64,000 bases of DNA from Rhizobiales bacterium 2SD (lineage in GTDB: Bacteria; Pseudomonadota; Alphaproteobacteria; Rhizobiales; Beijerinckiaceae): NCBI GenBank assembly GCA_005502805.1, contig SCMY01000006.1, forward strand, positions 62,001 to 126,000. Direction: 5' to 3'. The notes under the pieces were generated by a model. It worked only from the letters and a program-made list of their open reading frames with translations. It did not search any database and was not told the origin of the DNA. The stretch's first letter is position 1; the number at the start of each line of letters is the position of its first letter. This document shows, in pieces, positions 41,387 through 49,798 of the stretch. The position numbers and the translations under genes were made by a program.

Positions 41387-42349
41387 ATGTCCGAGAAGAT
41401 TCCCGTCACGGTGCTCACCGGCTATCTGGGCGCCGGCAAGACCACGCTCCTCAACCGCATCCTCACCGAGGATCACGGCAAGAAATTCGCCGTGATCGTC
41501 AACGAGTTCGGCGAGACCGGCATCGATGGCGACCTCGTCGTCGGCGCCGATGAGGAAGTGTTCGAGATGAACAATGGCTGCATCTGCTGCACGGTGCGCG
41601 GCGATCTGATCCGCATCCTCGACGGCCTGATGAAGCGCAAGGGCAAGTTCGACGCGATCATCGTCGAGACCACCGGCCTCGCCGATCCCGCGCCGGTCGC
41701 CCAGACCTTCTTCGTCGACCAGGATGTCGGCGACGCCACCAAGCTCGATGCGGTCGTGACCGTGACCGACGCCAAGTGGCTGAAGGACCGGCTCAAGGAT
41801 GCGCCGGAGGCCAAGAACCAGATTGCCTTCGCCGACGTGATCATCCTCAACAAGACCGATCTCGTGACGCCTAACGAACTCGCCGAGGTCGAGGCGACGA
41901 TCCGCGCGATCAACCCCTATGCCAAGCTGCACAAGACGACGCGCTGCGACCTGCCGATCGCCGATCTGCTCGACCGCAACGCCTTCGATCTCGACCGCAT
42001 CCTCGACATCGAGCCGGATTTCCTCGAGGCCGGCCACCATCACCATCACTCGGAGGACGTCCGCTCGATGTCCTTCACCATCCCCGGCGATGTCGATCCC
42101 GAGAAATTCATGCCGTGGATCAACGACATCAGCCAGGTGCAGGGCCCGAACATCCTGCGCTCCAAAGGCATTTTGGCCTTCAAGGATGAGCCGCGTCGTT
42201 TCGTCTTCCAGGGCGTGCACATGATCCTCGACGGCGATCTGCAGCGCGACTGGAAGTCCGGCGAGAAGCGCGAATCGCGCCTCGTCTTCATCGGCCGCGA
42301 TCTCGACGAGGCCGAGCTGAGAAAGGGTTTCATGGCCTGCGCGGCTTGA
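41387..42349 (+). CDS. COG0523 (CobW-family) metallochaperone GTPase
   Basis: 320 residues. Walker A GYLGAGKTTLLN (residues 12-23), the metal-binding C-x-C-C motif in NNGCICCTVRGD (Cys65, 67, 68), the G-domain NKTDLV and a run of five His near residue 217 (GHHHHHSED). The C-terminal CobW domain follows (SMSFTIPGDVDPEKFMPWINDI). COG0523 proteins use GTP to load metals, often zinc under limitation, onto client enzymes. It starts 43 bases after znuA and 15 bases before a WD40 gene. Confidence 0.94.
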   Translation: MSEKIPVTVLTGYLGAGKTTLLNRILTEDHGKKFAVIVNEFGETGIDGDLVVGADEEVFEMNNGCICCTVRGDLIRILDGLMKRKGKFDAIIVETTGLADPAPVAQTFFVDQDVGDATKLDAVVTVTDAKWLKDRLKDAPEAKNQIAFADVIILNKTDLVTPNELAEVEATIRAINPYAKLHKTTRCDLPIADLLDRNAFDLDRILDIEPDFLEAGHHHHHSEDVRSMSFTIPGDVDPEKFMPWINDISQVQGPNILRSKGILAFKDEPRRFVFQGVHMILDGDLQRDWKSGEKRESRLVFIGRDLDEAELRKGFMACAA

Positions 42350-42364
42350 GCTAAAGCCAAGGCC

Positions 42365-43375
42365 ATGGAGACCATCACCAAACCCGTCTCGCTGCGCGAG
42401 CATGTCGTTCCCATTGATGCCGGCGAGCATGTCGTCGGCGCCGTCTGGCTGAAGCAGACGCTGGCGCTCGCCCTCGCCGATGGCCGGGTGCTGCGCTGGC
42501 GTGATGGCGAGACCGAGAGCGTCGAAGCCCATGCCGGTGGCCTGCTTTGCACCGCCTCGGATGGAGCGCGCCTGATCAGCGGCGGCGATGACGGCCGCGT
42601 CGTCGCGACACCGGCCGAGGGCGCGCCGGAGGAGATCGCCCGCGATCAGAAGCGGCGCTGGATCGATGCCGTGACAGTGTCGCCCTCCGGCAGCATCGCC
42701 TGGAACAGCGGCCGCGATGTCCATGCGCGCGACGACAAGGGCAAGCTCAGGTCGCTCGACGTCGCCTCGACGCCGCAGGGGCTCGCCTTCGCGCCGAAGG
42801 GCTATCGCCTCGCCATCGCCCAGATGAACGGCGTGCTGCTCTGGTATCCGAACACCGAGGCAAAGCCCGATTTCCTGGAATGGAAGGGCTCGCATCTCGA
42901 CGTGACCTGGTCGCCGGACGGGCGCTTCGTCGTCACCGCGATGCAGGAGAATGCGCTGCATGGCTGGCGCCTCGGCGAGAAGCCGAGCCATATGCGCATG
43001 ACCGGTTATCCGGCCAAGCCGCGCTCGCTGTCCTGGTCGCATGACGGGCTCTGGCTCGCCTCCAGCGGTGCGGATGCCGCGATCGTCTGGCCGTTCCAAG
43101 GCGAGGGCCCGACCGGCAAGGCGCCGCGCGAATGCGGCGCACGCCACGCCAAGGTCACCCGCGTCGCCTTCCATCCCAAGGCGCTGGTGCTGGCGATCGG
43201 CTACGATGACGGCTGCATCCTGCTGGTGCGCCTGACCGACGCCTCCGAGCTTTTGGTGCGGCCGGCTCAGCGCGGCAGCGGCATCACCGCCTTCGCCTGG
43301 GACAAGTTCGGCAAGCGTCTCGCCTTCGGCGCCGAGGATGGCGCGGCGGGTGTGTTGACCCTGCCGGGCGGCTGA
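42365..43375 (+). CDS. cytosolic WD40-repeat protein of the zinc module
   Basis: 336 residues, no signal peptide. Repeated blades with GH/WD-like ends: RLISGGDDGRVVATPAEG, DAVTVSPSGSIAWNSGRDVHARDDKG, DVTWSPDGRFVVTAMQENALHGWRLG, SLSWSHDGLWLASSGADAAIVWPF, RVAFHPKALVLAIGYDDGCILLVRL and AFAWDKFGKRLAFGAEDGAAGVL. About six or seven blades make a full propeller. It follows the COG0523 GTPase by 15 bases, and I recall this gene pair as conserved in Rhizobiales. It is probably a scaffold or client-recognition partner of the metallochaperone (inference). Confidence 0.9.
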   Translation: METITKPVSLREHVVPIDAGEHVVGAVWLKQTLALALADGRVLRWRDGETESVEAHAGGLLCTASDGARLISGGDDGRVVATPAEGAPEEIARDQKRRWIDAVTVSPSGSIAWNSGRDVHARDDKGKLRSLDVASTPQGLAFAPKGYRLAIAQMNGVLLWYPNTEAKPDFLEWKGSHLDVTWSPDGRFVVTAMQENALHGWRLGEKPSHMRMTGYPAKPRSLSWSHDGLWLASSGADAAIVWPFQGEGPTGKAPRECGARHAKVTRVAFHPKALVLAIGYDDGCILLVRLTDASELLVRPAQRGSGITAFAWDKFGKRLAFGAEDGAAGVLTLPGG

Positions 43376-43381
43376 GCGGCG

Positions 43382-43657
43382 ATGCGCTTCGGCCTGTTCG
43401 GCAAGGACAAGCGCGAGGCCGCCGGGGCCGATGCAGCGGCGCAGGTCAAGCGGCAGGTGCGCGAACTGCTCGCCCTGCCTGAAAACGCCGTGATCGCCGT
43501 CAACGAGATCCTCTGTGCCGATCCGGCCTGTCCGGGTACCGAGACGGTGATCCTGGTGATGAAGCCCGGCGAGAAGACCAGGGCCCTCAAGGTCCAGATG
43601 GGGCTGGCGGAGCTGACGGAGGAGGCGTTGGCGCAGGCGTTGTCAGCTTCAGGCTGA
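43382..43657 (+). CDS. small two-Cys hypothetical protein of the zinc module
   Basis: 91 residues. The central motif NEILCADPACPGTETVILVMKPGEKTRALKV has two Cys four residues apart; the basic N-terminus (MRFGLFGKDKREAAGAD) is soluble. It starts 6 bases after the WD40 gene, so is almost surely co-translated. I have a memory of the C-x-D-P-x-C-P-G-x-E-T pattern in other proteobacterial small proteins of unknown role. A metal site is possible but not shown. Confidence 0.8.
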   Translation: MRFGLFGKDKREAAGADAAAQVKRQVRELLALPENAVIAVNEILCADPACPGTETVILVMKPGEKTRALKVQMGLAELTEEALAQALSASG

Positions 43658-43742
43658 GCCGGTGAACACCACCGCCACGAGCTGTCAGCAGCTGGCGCGG
43701 ATGTGCCTTAACCTTTGGCAATGCCGTCGCTAGCTTGCTCCC

Positions 43743-44897
43743 ATGGCGACGCGACCGCGAAAGATCCCGACACTCGACAAGGCGGAAGCGCGCCGGATCT
43801 GGCTTCGAGCCCAGAGGCTCGACGCTCGTGAGCCGTTCGGGTCGGGACCAGCGGCCGCTACCGCCGCCGTCGCCCATCTCGGTTATGTCCAGATCGATAC
43901 GATCAACGTGGTCGAGCGCTGCCACCACCATATTCTCTACAGCAGGATTCCGGACTACAGCCGCGACGACCTTGCGCAGGCACAGACGCAGGACAAGTCG
44001 GTCTTCGAGTACTGGACGCATGCGCTGTCCTATGTGCCGACCGCCGACCTGCGCTATTTCCTGCCGGCGATGAAGGCGCATCGGGCCGAGCCCAAGCGCT
44101 GGGCTTCGGTCGGCAGCCGCGAGGATACCCGCAAGCTGCTGCGCCGCATCCGTAAGGACGGCGCCCTTACCATCCGCGACATCGACACCGACGTGCTGGT
44201 CGAGAAGACGCATCTCTGGGCCAGCAAGAAGCCATCCAAGGGCTTGCTCGAGCGCGCCTTTTACGACGGCGAGCTCGCGATCTCGGCTCGTTCCGGCATG
44301 CTCAAGACCTATGAGCTGATCGACCGGCACTTCGGCTGGGAGAAGGCGCCGGCGCCGGCCTCGGAGCGCCAGGTCGCCGCCTACAAGCTCGACCGGGCTC
44401 TGAACGCGCAAGGCATCGTCAGCCTGGATTCGATCTGCCATCTCGATGCGCCCAGCAAGAAAGCGGTCGCCGAACTCATCGCCGGACGCGTCAGGCGCAA
44501 GGAGCTGGTGCCGGTCGCGATCGAAGGCGCGGACAAGACGCCGCATTGGGCGGCGCCGGAGGTGCTGGAGCCATCCGAACCGGCCGATGGTAGCCTCGTC
44601 CACATCCTCTCGCCCTTCGATCCGTTGATCATCCAGCGCAGGCGGCTGAAGCTGTTCTTCGGCTATGACCACGTCTTCGAGGCTTATCTGCCGAAGGAGA
44701 GGCGCGTCTTCGGTTACTTCGGCCTGCCGGTACTGGCGGGAGAGCGCATCGTCGCCGTCGCCGACCTCAAGACCGACCGGGCGGCGCGGAGGCTCCTGAT
44801 CCAGCAATGGACCTGGTTGGAGCCGGACCCGTCGTCGGAGTTGAAGCGGCAGATCGACGAGGAGATGGGACGCTTCGAGCGCTTCCAGCTGGCCTGA
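43743..44897 (+). CDS. YcaQ-type DNA glycosylase (winged-helix HTH_42 family)
   Basis: 384 residues. The family start LDKAEARRIWLRAQRLD leads into HLGYVQIDTINVVERCHHHILYSRIPDY, where Q-I-D is the catalytic Q-x-D motif of the YcaQ branch (the AlkZ branch has Q-x-Q). Further blocks are FEYWTHALSYVP, DTDVLVEKTHLWASKKPSKGLLERAFYDGELAISARSGM and LHILSPFDPLIIQRRRLKLFFGYDHVFEAY-like text. YcaQ removes bases from interstrand cross-links and alkyl adducts. It is followed by a convergent gene 9 bases away. Confidence 0.9.
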   Translation: MATRPRKIPTLDKAEARRIWLRAQRLDAREPFGSGPAAATAAVAHLGYVQIDTINVVERCHHHILYSRIPDYSRDDLAQAQTQDKSVFEYWTHALSYVPTADLRYFLPAMKAHRAEPKRWASVGSREDTRKLLRRIRKDGALTIRDIDTDVLVEKTHLWASKKPSKGLLERAFYDGELAISARSGMLKTYELIDRHFGWEKAPAPASERQVAAYKLDRALNAQGIVSLDSICHLDAPSKKAVAELIAGRVRRKELVPVAIEGADKTPHWAAPEVLEPSEPADGSLVHILSPFDPLIIQRRRLKLFFGYDHVFEAYLPKERRVFGYFGLPVLAGERIVAVADLKTDRAARRLLIQQWTWLEPDPSSELKRQIDEEMGRFERFQLA

Positions 44898-44905
44898 GCC
44901 AACCT

Positions 44906-46156
44906 TCAATCCGGCCGTGGCCAGCGGAAATCGTCGGCGCGGCCGGGGCGCGGCTCGGGCGCGATGCCCTGGCCGAAGACGCGGTCGAGCTGGGCTGCTG
45001 CGTCGCCGCGGCCGCGCGCTTCCTGGATCGAGGCGATCAGCGCCGCACCGCCGCCAGGGGAGACGGCGCCGGTCAACGGCAGGATCGGGCCCGCGAGCGG
45101 CCTGGGCGGGACCACCGGGATGAGTGGAAGATCGGTTGGAACGCCGCTGACCATGCGGTCGATCAGGCGCTCGACATCAGCGGGCTGTGGGGGCGATGCG
45201 GGCGTAGTATCTGCGTCCGGAGGGACAGGCAAGGCGATGACATTCTGCGTCGGCGTCTTCTCCAGGATGCGACGGATGACGATATCGACGAAATGCGCGG
45301 CCTTGCGGGCGCCGGCCTTGGTGAAATGGACGCCGTCGCCGAGCCGTAGGCGAGCGATCTGCCCGTTTACGTCGGGGCCGGTCGCCGCATAGCGGTTCTC
45401 GGGGTCGAGATATGCGCCCCAGAGGTCGATGAACTCGCCGCCTGCCGCCTCTCCGCCCTTCCGGAAAAGATCGTTCAGCGTGGTCAGGTCGGCCGAGAGT
45501 CGGGCATTCTGCATCGGCGGCGCGCCGACCCAGATCAGCGGCACGCGCTTGGCGCTGAAGGCTGAGGCGACGGCCTCGATCCTGGTCTTGTAGAGCTGGA
45601 GCCAGCGCTCGCTCAGCGGTTCGTGCGTGATCTCGCCCTCGCGGATCACCTGGCGGTCGTTCGGCCCGAGCACAACGACGCCGACCATGACCTTGGCGTC
45701 CGCCGCCAGGAGCTCGCCCGCCGCCTTCGGCCAGTCGTAGAAATCGGTGCGGACCAGGCCGCTATCAGCCTTGGCCTTGTTCACCACCGCGACGTCGGCC
45801 CGGTCTTCCAGGGCATCTTCCAGCCCTTCGGCGATCTGCCCGGCGAGCGTGTCGCCGATGACGAGTACGTGGTGGTTGACGTCGACCTTGGGGATAACCG
45901 GGTCGTCGCGGACGACCACCCGTGTCGGCGCCCGGCGCTGGACCGGCGCGACGCGCTGCCGCTGCGGCTGCGGCCTTGCCACGGGCTTCTCCGGAATCTG
46001 CCAGAACATGTTGAACAGGCTGCGCCCTTGCGGCGGTTGCCCCTGCGGTATCCGGCCGGGCGGCACCGGGTTCTGGGCGATCGAGACCGGCCCGCCGGTC
46101 AGGAGCAGGAGAAAGGCGGCGGCCAGGATCATGAAGAGCGAACGCGTGCGCATCAT
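44906..46156 (-). CDS. periplasmic SGNH/GDSL-type hydrolase (DUF459-like)
   Basis: 416 residues. A signal peptide (SLFMILAAAFLLLLTGGPVSIAQ) and a Pro/Gln/Arg-rich linker precede the hydrolase domain from about residue 90. Block I is VLVIGDTLAGQIAEGL (GDT in place of the classic GDS), then VVVLGPNDRQVI as the Asn block and GDGVHFTKAGARKAAHF with the Asp-x-x-His pair. The Thr replacing the nucleophile Ser is notable. The C-terminal 120 residues are Pro-rich and disordered. A role in acylation or deacylation of envelope polysaccharides is a guess from family and position next to a transglycosylase gene. Confidence 0.88.
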   Translation of the reverse strand: MMRTRSLFMILAAAFLLLLTGGPVSIAQNPVPPGRIPQGQPPQGRSLFNMFWQIPEKPVARPQPQRQRVAPVQRRAPTRVVVRDDPVIPKVDVNHHVLVIGDTLAGQIAEGLEDALEDRADVAVVNKAKADSGLVRTDFYDWPKAAGELLAADAKVMVGVVVLGPNDRQVIREGEITHEPLSERWLQLYKTRIEAVASAFSAKRVPLIWVGAPPMQNARLSADLTTLNDLFRKGGEAAGGEFIDLWGAYLDPENRYAATGPDVNGQIARLRLGDGVHFTKAGARKAAHFVDIVIRRILEKTPTQNVIALPVPPDADTTPASPPQPADVERLIDRMVSGVPTDLPLIPVVPPRPLAGPILPLTGAVSPGGGAALIASIQEARGRGDAAAQLDRVFGQGIAPEPRPGRADDFRWPRPD

Positions 46157-46221
46157 GCTCTCGATCGGCGCCAGTCAGAAAGCGGCGCCGGAGAGCAATA
46201 TAGTCGCTCTTGCCCGGTTCG

Positions 46222-47457
46222 TCAGCGTGGCGCCTTCATTCGCGCCAGCAGCATCGGTGTCGGGTAGCCGTCGGCGAGCATGCCGGCGCGCAGCTGGTAC
46301 TGCCTGACCGCCTCCCGCGTGCCGGTGCCGATGCGGCCATCAGCGTCGTGGTTATACAGTCCCAGGCCCTTCAGCCGGCGCTGGACGTCCGTGATTCCAG
46401 CTTTGTCGAGCCGGGGCGCTTTCACCGGCCACTCGCCCTGCAGAGCCGGCCGGCCGACGATCCGGTCGCCGAGATGGCCGACTGCGAGCGCATAGGCGTC
46501 GGAGGAATTGTACTTCTTGATGACGTCGAAATTCGCAGTCAGCAGCATCGCCGGGCCGGTATGGCCGGCCGGATAGAACAGCCTGGCCTCGCCGGAGGAG
46601 GGGAGCGAGCCGCCATCGGCGCGGCGCACGCCGGCGGAACGGAACGATGAGAAGCTGGCGCGATAGAGATTGTGATCGAAGCCGTCGGGCACCACGACCT
46701 CGATGCCCCAGGGCAGGCCGGGGGTCCAGCCATAGCCCTTGAGATAGTTGGCGGTCGAGGCGATGGCGTCGCTGGTCGAGGTCCAGATGTCGGCATGGCC
46801 GTCACCGGTCTGGTCGACCGCATATTTCATGTAACTCGACGGCATGAACTGGGTGTGGCCCATGGCGCCGGCCCAGGAGCCGCGCAATTCGCGGCGCTCG
46901 ACATAGCCCTTCTCGATCAACTCCAGCGCGGTCAGGAGCTCGTCGCGGAAGAAGTCGCCGCGATAACGGATGCTGGCCAGAGTCGCGAGCGAGCGGATCA
47001 CGTCCTTGTCGCCCTTGAACGAGCCGTAATTGGTCTCCATCCCCCAGATGCCGAGGATGATCTCCTTGGGCACGCCATAGCGGGATTCGGCCTGGGCCAG
47101 CACGCCGGCATGGGCGTCGAGCATCTCTCGGCCGCGCGAGATGCGCGAGCCGCCGACGGCGCTGTTGAGATAGCTCCAGATCGGCGCGGTGAATTCCGAC
47201 TGCTTGCGGGTCAGCGCGACGATCGAGGGATCGGGCGTCACGCCCTGGAAAGCCAGGTCGAAGGTCTGACGCGAGATGCCGCGCGCCTGCGCCATCGGCC
47301 AGAGCGTCTTCAGGAAGCCGTCGAAGCCCGGTGCGGCCGGACGCGCTTCCGGTTTGGGAGTCTGCGCCCGCGCCGGATTGATCGAACCCGTCGTCTGCGC
47401 GAGCGCCGGCCCGAGGCCGAGCGCCGCAGCGAAGGCGAGAACGGTGACGGGGTGCAT
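46222..47457 (-). CDS. lytic murein transglycosylase (MltB-like) with C-terminal peptidoglycan-binding domain
   Basis: 411 residues from MHPVTVLAFAAALGLGPALAQ (signal peptide), with GAGGAG 6 bases before the ATG. The catalytic domain shows FDGFLKTLWPMAQARGISRQTFDLAFQGV, EIILGIWGMETNYGSFKGDKDV (catalytic Glu), and MGHTQFMPSSYMKYAVDQTGDGHADIWTS. The C-terminal 60 residues (VQRRLKGLGLYNHDADGRIGTGTREAVRQYQ) form a PG-binding-1 domain. It cleaves glycan strands to 1,6-anhydro ends during wall remodelling. A perfect CtrA consensus site lies 55-69 bp upstream, suggesting cell-cycle control. Confidence 0.94.
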   Translation of the reverse strand: MHPVTVLAFAAALGLGPALAQTTGSINPARAQTPKPEARPAAPGFDGFLKTLWPMAQARGISRQTFDLAFQGVTPDPSIVALTRKQSEFTAPIWSYLNSAVGGSRISRGREMLDAHAGVLAQAESRYGVPKEIILGIWGMETNYGSFKGDKDVIRSLATLASIRYRGDFFRDELLTALELIEKGYVERRELRGSWAGAMGHTQFMPSSYMKYAVDQTGDGHADIWTSTSDAIASTANYLKGYGWTPGLPWGIEVVVPDGFDHNLYRASFSSFRSAGVRRADGGSLPSSGEARLFYPAGHTGPAMLLTANFDVIKKYNSSDAYALAVGHLGDRIVGRPALQGEWPVKAPRLDKAGITDVQRRLKGLGLYNHDADGRIGTGTREAVRQYQLRAGMLADGYPTPMLLARMKAPR

Positions 47458-47511
47458 GGTTGCTCCTCTGGCTCGGCCGCAGTGTCTTTCCACCACAGCG
47501 CCCGAACGAGG

Positions 47512-47526
47512 TTAACCATGGGTTAA
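47512..47526. promoter_or_regulatory. CtrA consensus site upstream of the transglycosylase gene
   Basis: TTAACCATGGGTTAA is an exact TTAA-N7-TTAA, the binding consensus of the alphaproteobacterial cell-cycle regulator CtrA, and is itself palindromic. It lies between the galE stop and the transglycosylase start, at a sensible distance (55 bases) from the ATG. Binding is inferred from consensus only. Confidence 0.65.
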
Positions 47527-47547
47527 TGCCGCGCCAAATCCTGTTGC

Positions 47548-48537
47548 TCAGCTCGCATTGCGCTTGCGCAGGCTCTCCTCCCACGCCAGCGCCTGGGTGA
47601 CGATCTCGGTGAGATCGTCGTGCTCCGGCTGCCAGCCGAGCTCGCTGCGGATGCGGTCGGCCTTGGCGACGAGCGCGGCCGGGTCGCCAGCGCGACGTGG
47701 CGAGAGCCGGACCGGGAAATCGACGCCGGAGACCTCTTTCACCACCTCGGTCACCTCCTTGACCGAATAACCGCGGCCATAGCCGCAGTTCAGCGTCAGG
47801 TTGCCGCCGCCGGCGCGCAGGTGGTCGAGCGCCGCCAGATGGGCGCGGGCGAGGTCGGTGACGTGGATGTAGTCGCGGATGCAGGTGCCGTCCGGCGTCG
47901 GGTAGTCGGTGCCGAAGATGTCGAGACCAGCGCGCTGGCCGAGCGCGGCCTGGCTCGCGACCTTGATCAGATGGGTGGCGTTGGTGCTGGACTGGCCGGA
48001 CCGGCCCTTGGGATCGGCCCCGGCGACGTTGAAATAGCGCAGCGCGACGTAAGTGAGACCGTGGGCCCTGGCGACATCGCCGAGCATCCATTCGCTCATC
48101 AGCTTGGAGCGGCCATAGGGATTGATCGGGTTGAGCGCGATCTCCTCCGGCACGGGCGAGACTTCAGGCTCGCCATAGACGGCGGCGGTCGAGGAGAAGA
48201 TCACATGCTTGACGCCGCCGCGCACAGCGCTCTCCAGCAGCGCGCGCGTCTTGACGGTGTTGTTGTGGTAGTAGCCGAGTGGATCCGATACCGAATCCGG
48301 CACGACGATCTTCGCGGCGAAATGCGCGATCTCGCTGATGCCGTGTTCGGCGATTATGCGTTCGACCAGCGCCTGGTCGCCCATGTCGCCGCGCACCAGC
48401 GTCGCTTCCTGCGGCACCGCCCACCAGAAGCCGGTGGAGAGATCGTCGAGCACGACCACCGTCTCACCGCGATCCAGCAGCTCGAGGACCATGTGGCTGC
48501 CGATATAGCCGGCGCCGCCCGAAACCAGAATTGCCAT
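47548..48537 (-). CDS. galE: UDP-glucose 4-epimerase
   Basis: 329 residues starting at MAILVSGGAGYIGSHMVLELLDRGE; the upstream extension has no family support. It has the NAD-binding GGAGYIGSH, VVLDDLSTGF, SSTAAVYGEP with catalytic Ser/Thr, YGRSKLMSEWML (YxxxK) and YFNVAGADPKGRSGQ. It interconverts UDP-glucose and UDP-galactose for envelope polysaccharides. It is divergent from galU, which makes its substrate, across 321 bases, so the pair form one functional unit. Confidence 0.95.
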   Translation of the reverse strand: MAILVSGGAGYIGSHMVLELLDRGETVVVLDDLSTGFWWAVPQEATLVRGDMGDQALVERIIAEHGISEIAHFAAKIVVPDSVSDPLGYYHNNTVKTRALLESAVRGGVKHVIFSSTAAVYGEPEVSPVPEEIALNPINPYGRSKLMSEWMLGDVARAHGLTYVALRYFNVAGADPKGRSGQSSTNATHLIKVASQAALGQRAGLDIFGTDYPTPDGTCIRDYIHVTDLARAHLAALDHLRAGGGNLTLNCGYGRGYSVKEVTEVVKEVSGVDFPVRLSPRRAGDPAALVAKADRIRSELGWQPEHDDLTEIVTQALAWEESLRKRNAS

Positions 48538-48858
48538 CTTCGTCTCCTTGTCACGTGACCGGCTTAAGCCTGAATCACGACAGTTCGAACCAGCTTTCCG
48601 GTCCCTCATGGCTATTCTCGGGCATTGCCCTGGTGAAGCCATGCAGGGCCGCCGGGGAGGGCAGCAAATCCGGCACGTTACAGCAAAAGCATTGACGTAT
48701 CGGCAAGACCCGACTGGTAATCCAGAACAGGGCCGGCCCGGCTTTCGCCAGAATCACCGGCCAGCCTTGACCGGCCGGCATGAATGGGGCGACGCCGGTG
48801 CTCCCAAAGCCCTCTGAACCCAGCAGGCGCGCGCCTCAAGCGCGCGAGATGGACGCGC
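48538..48858. other. 321-bp divergent promoter region of galE and galU
   Basis: No gene is visible. A TTGACG (48692-48697) followed after 17 bases by TGGTAA (48715-48720) is a possible sigma-70 promoter for galU. GC-rich inverted arms (CCGGCC/GGCCGG) lie near 48760-48780. No strong regulator palindrome was found. Confidence 0.4.
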
Positions 48859-49737
48859 ATGATCAAGAAAATCCGCAAGGCGGTCTTTCCCGTCGCTGGT
48901 CTCGGCACCCGTTTCCTGCCCGCCACCAAGGCGATCCCGAAGGAGATGCTGACTATCGTCGACCGGCCTGTGGTCCAGCATGTGGTCGATGAGGCGCGCG
49001 CTGCGGGAATCGAGCATTTCGTCTTCGTCACCGGGCGCAACAAGGCCGTGATCGAGGACCATTTCGACATGGCCTACGAGCTCGACGACACGCTCGCCAA
49101 GCGCGGCAAGACCAAGGAACTGGAGGCGCTCAAGCGCGATCTGCCGGCTGCCGGCGCTGCGAGCTTCACCCGCCAGCAGGCGCCGCTCGGCCTCGGCCAC
49201 GCCGTCTGGTGCGCTCGCGACATCGTCGGCGACGAGCCGTTCGCGCTGCTCCTGCCCGACATGCTGCATCATACCAGTGGCAAGGGCTGCCTCGCCGAGA
49301 TGATCGCGGCCTATGAGGAGCATGGCGGCAACCACATCGCGGTCGCGCCGGTGCCGGAAGACCAGACCCATCAATACGGCATCGTCGGCGTCGCCGACGC
49401 CAAGGCCAAGGTCTCGCAGATCAGCAAGATGGTCGAGAAACCGCCGAAGGGGACGGCACCGTCGAACCTGCACATCACCGGCCGCTATATCCTGCAGCCG
49501 ACGATCTTCGATCTGCTCGCCAAGCAGGAGAAGGGCGCGGGCGGCGAGATCCAGCTCACCGATTCGATGATCGCGTTGGCGCAGAAGGAGAAGTTTTTCG
49601 CCGTGCGCTTCGACGGTGACATCTACGACACCGGCTCGAAGATCGGCTTCCTCAGCGCCAATGTCGCCTATGCGCTGGAGCGCGGCGATCTCGGCCCGCA
49701 GCTGCGCGGCGAGATCGAGCGGCTGCTGAAGAAATAG
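48859..49737 (+). CDS. galU: UTP--glucose-1-phosphate uridylyltransferase
   Basis: 292 residues from [31 protein letters not shown], the classic GalU start; the frame extends 25 codons upstream without support. Other family blocks are [13 protein letters not shown]-like [39 protein letters not shown] in variant form ([13 protein letters not shown]), [28 protein letters not shown] and [10 protein letters not shown]. It makes UDP-glucose for glucans, LPS and trehalose. Functionally connected to galE (divergent) and to the OpgG/OpgD-type glucan gene in this window. Confidence 0.96.
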   Translation: [292 protein letters not shown]

Positions 49738-49749
49738 CTAACGCTGAAC

Positions 49750-49778
49750 GCCATGGTCGGGACGAGCCCGGCCATGGC
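49750..49778. repeat. single palindromic hairpin, copy D, between galU and ppa
   Basis: GCCATGGTCGGG-ACGAG-CCCGGCCATGGC forms a 12-bp stem with one mismatch and a 5-base loop. It matches the right-hand hairpin of the larger elements at 26650 and 58338, so is probably a solo part of that family. It sits between convergent genes and may act as a terminator on both strands. Confidence 0.75.
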
Positions 49779-49798
49779 AAGCTATTCAACGACAGGGT

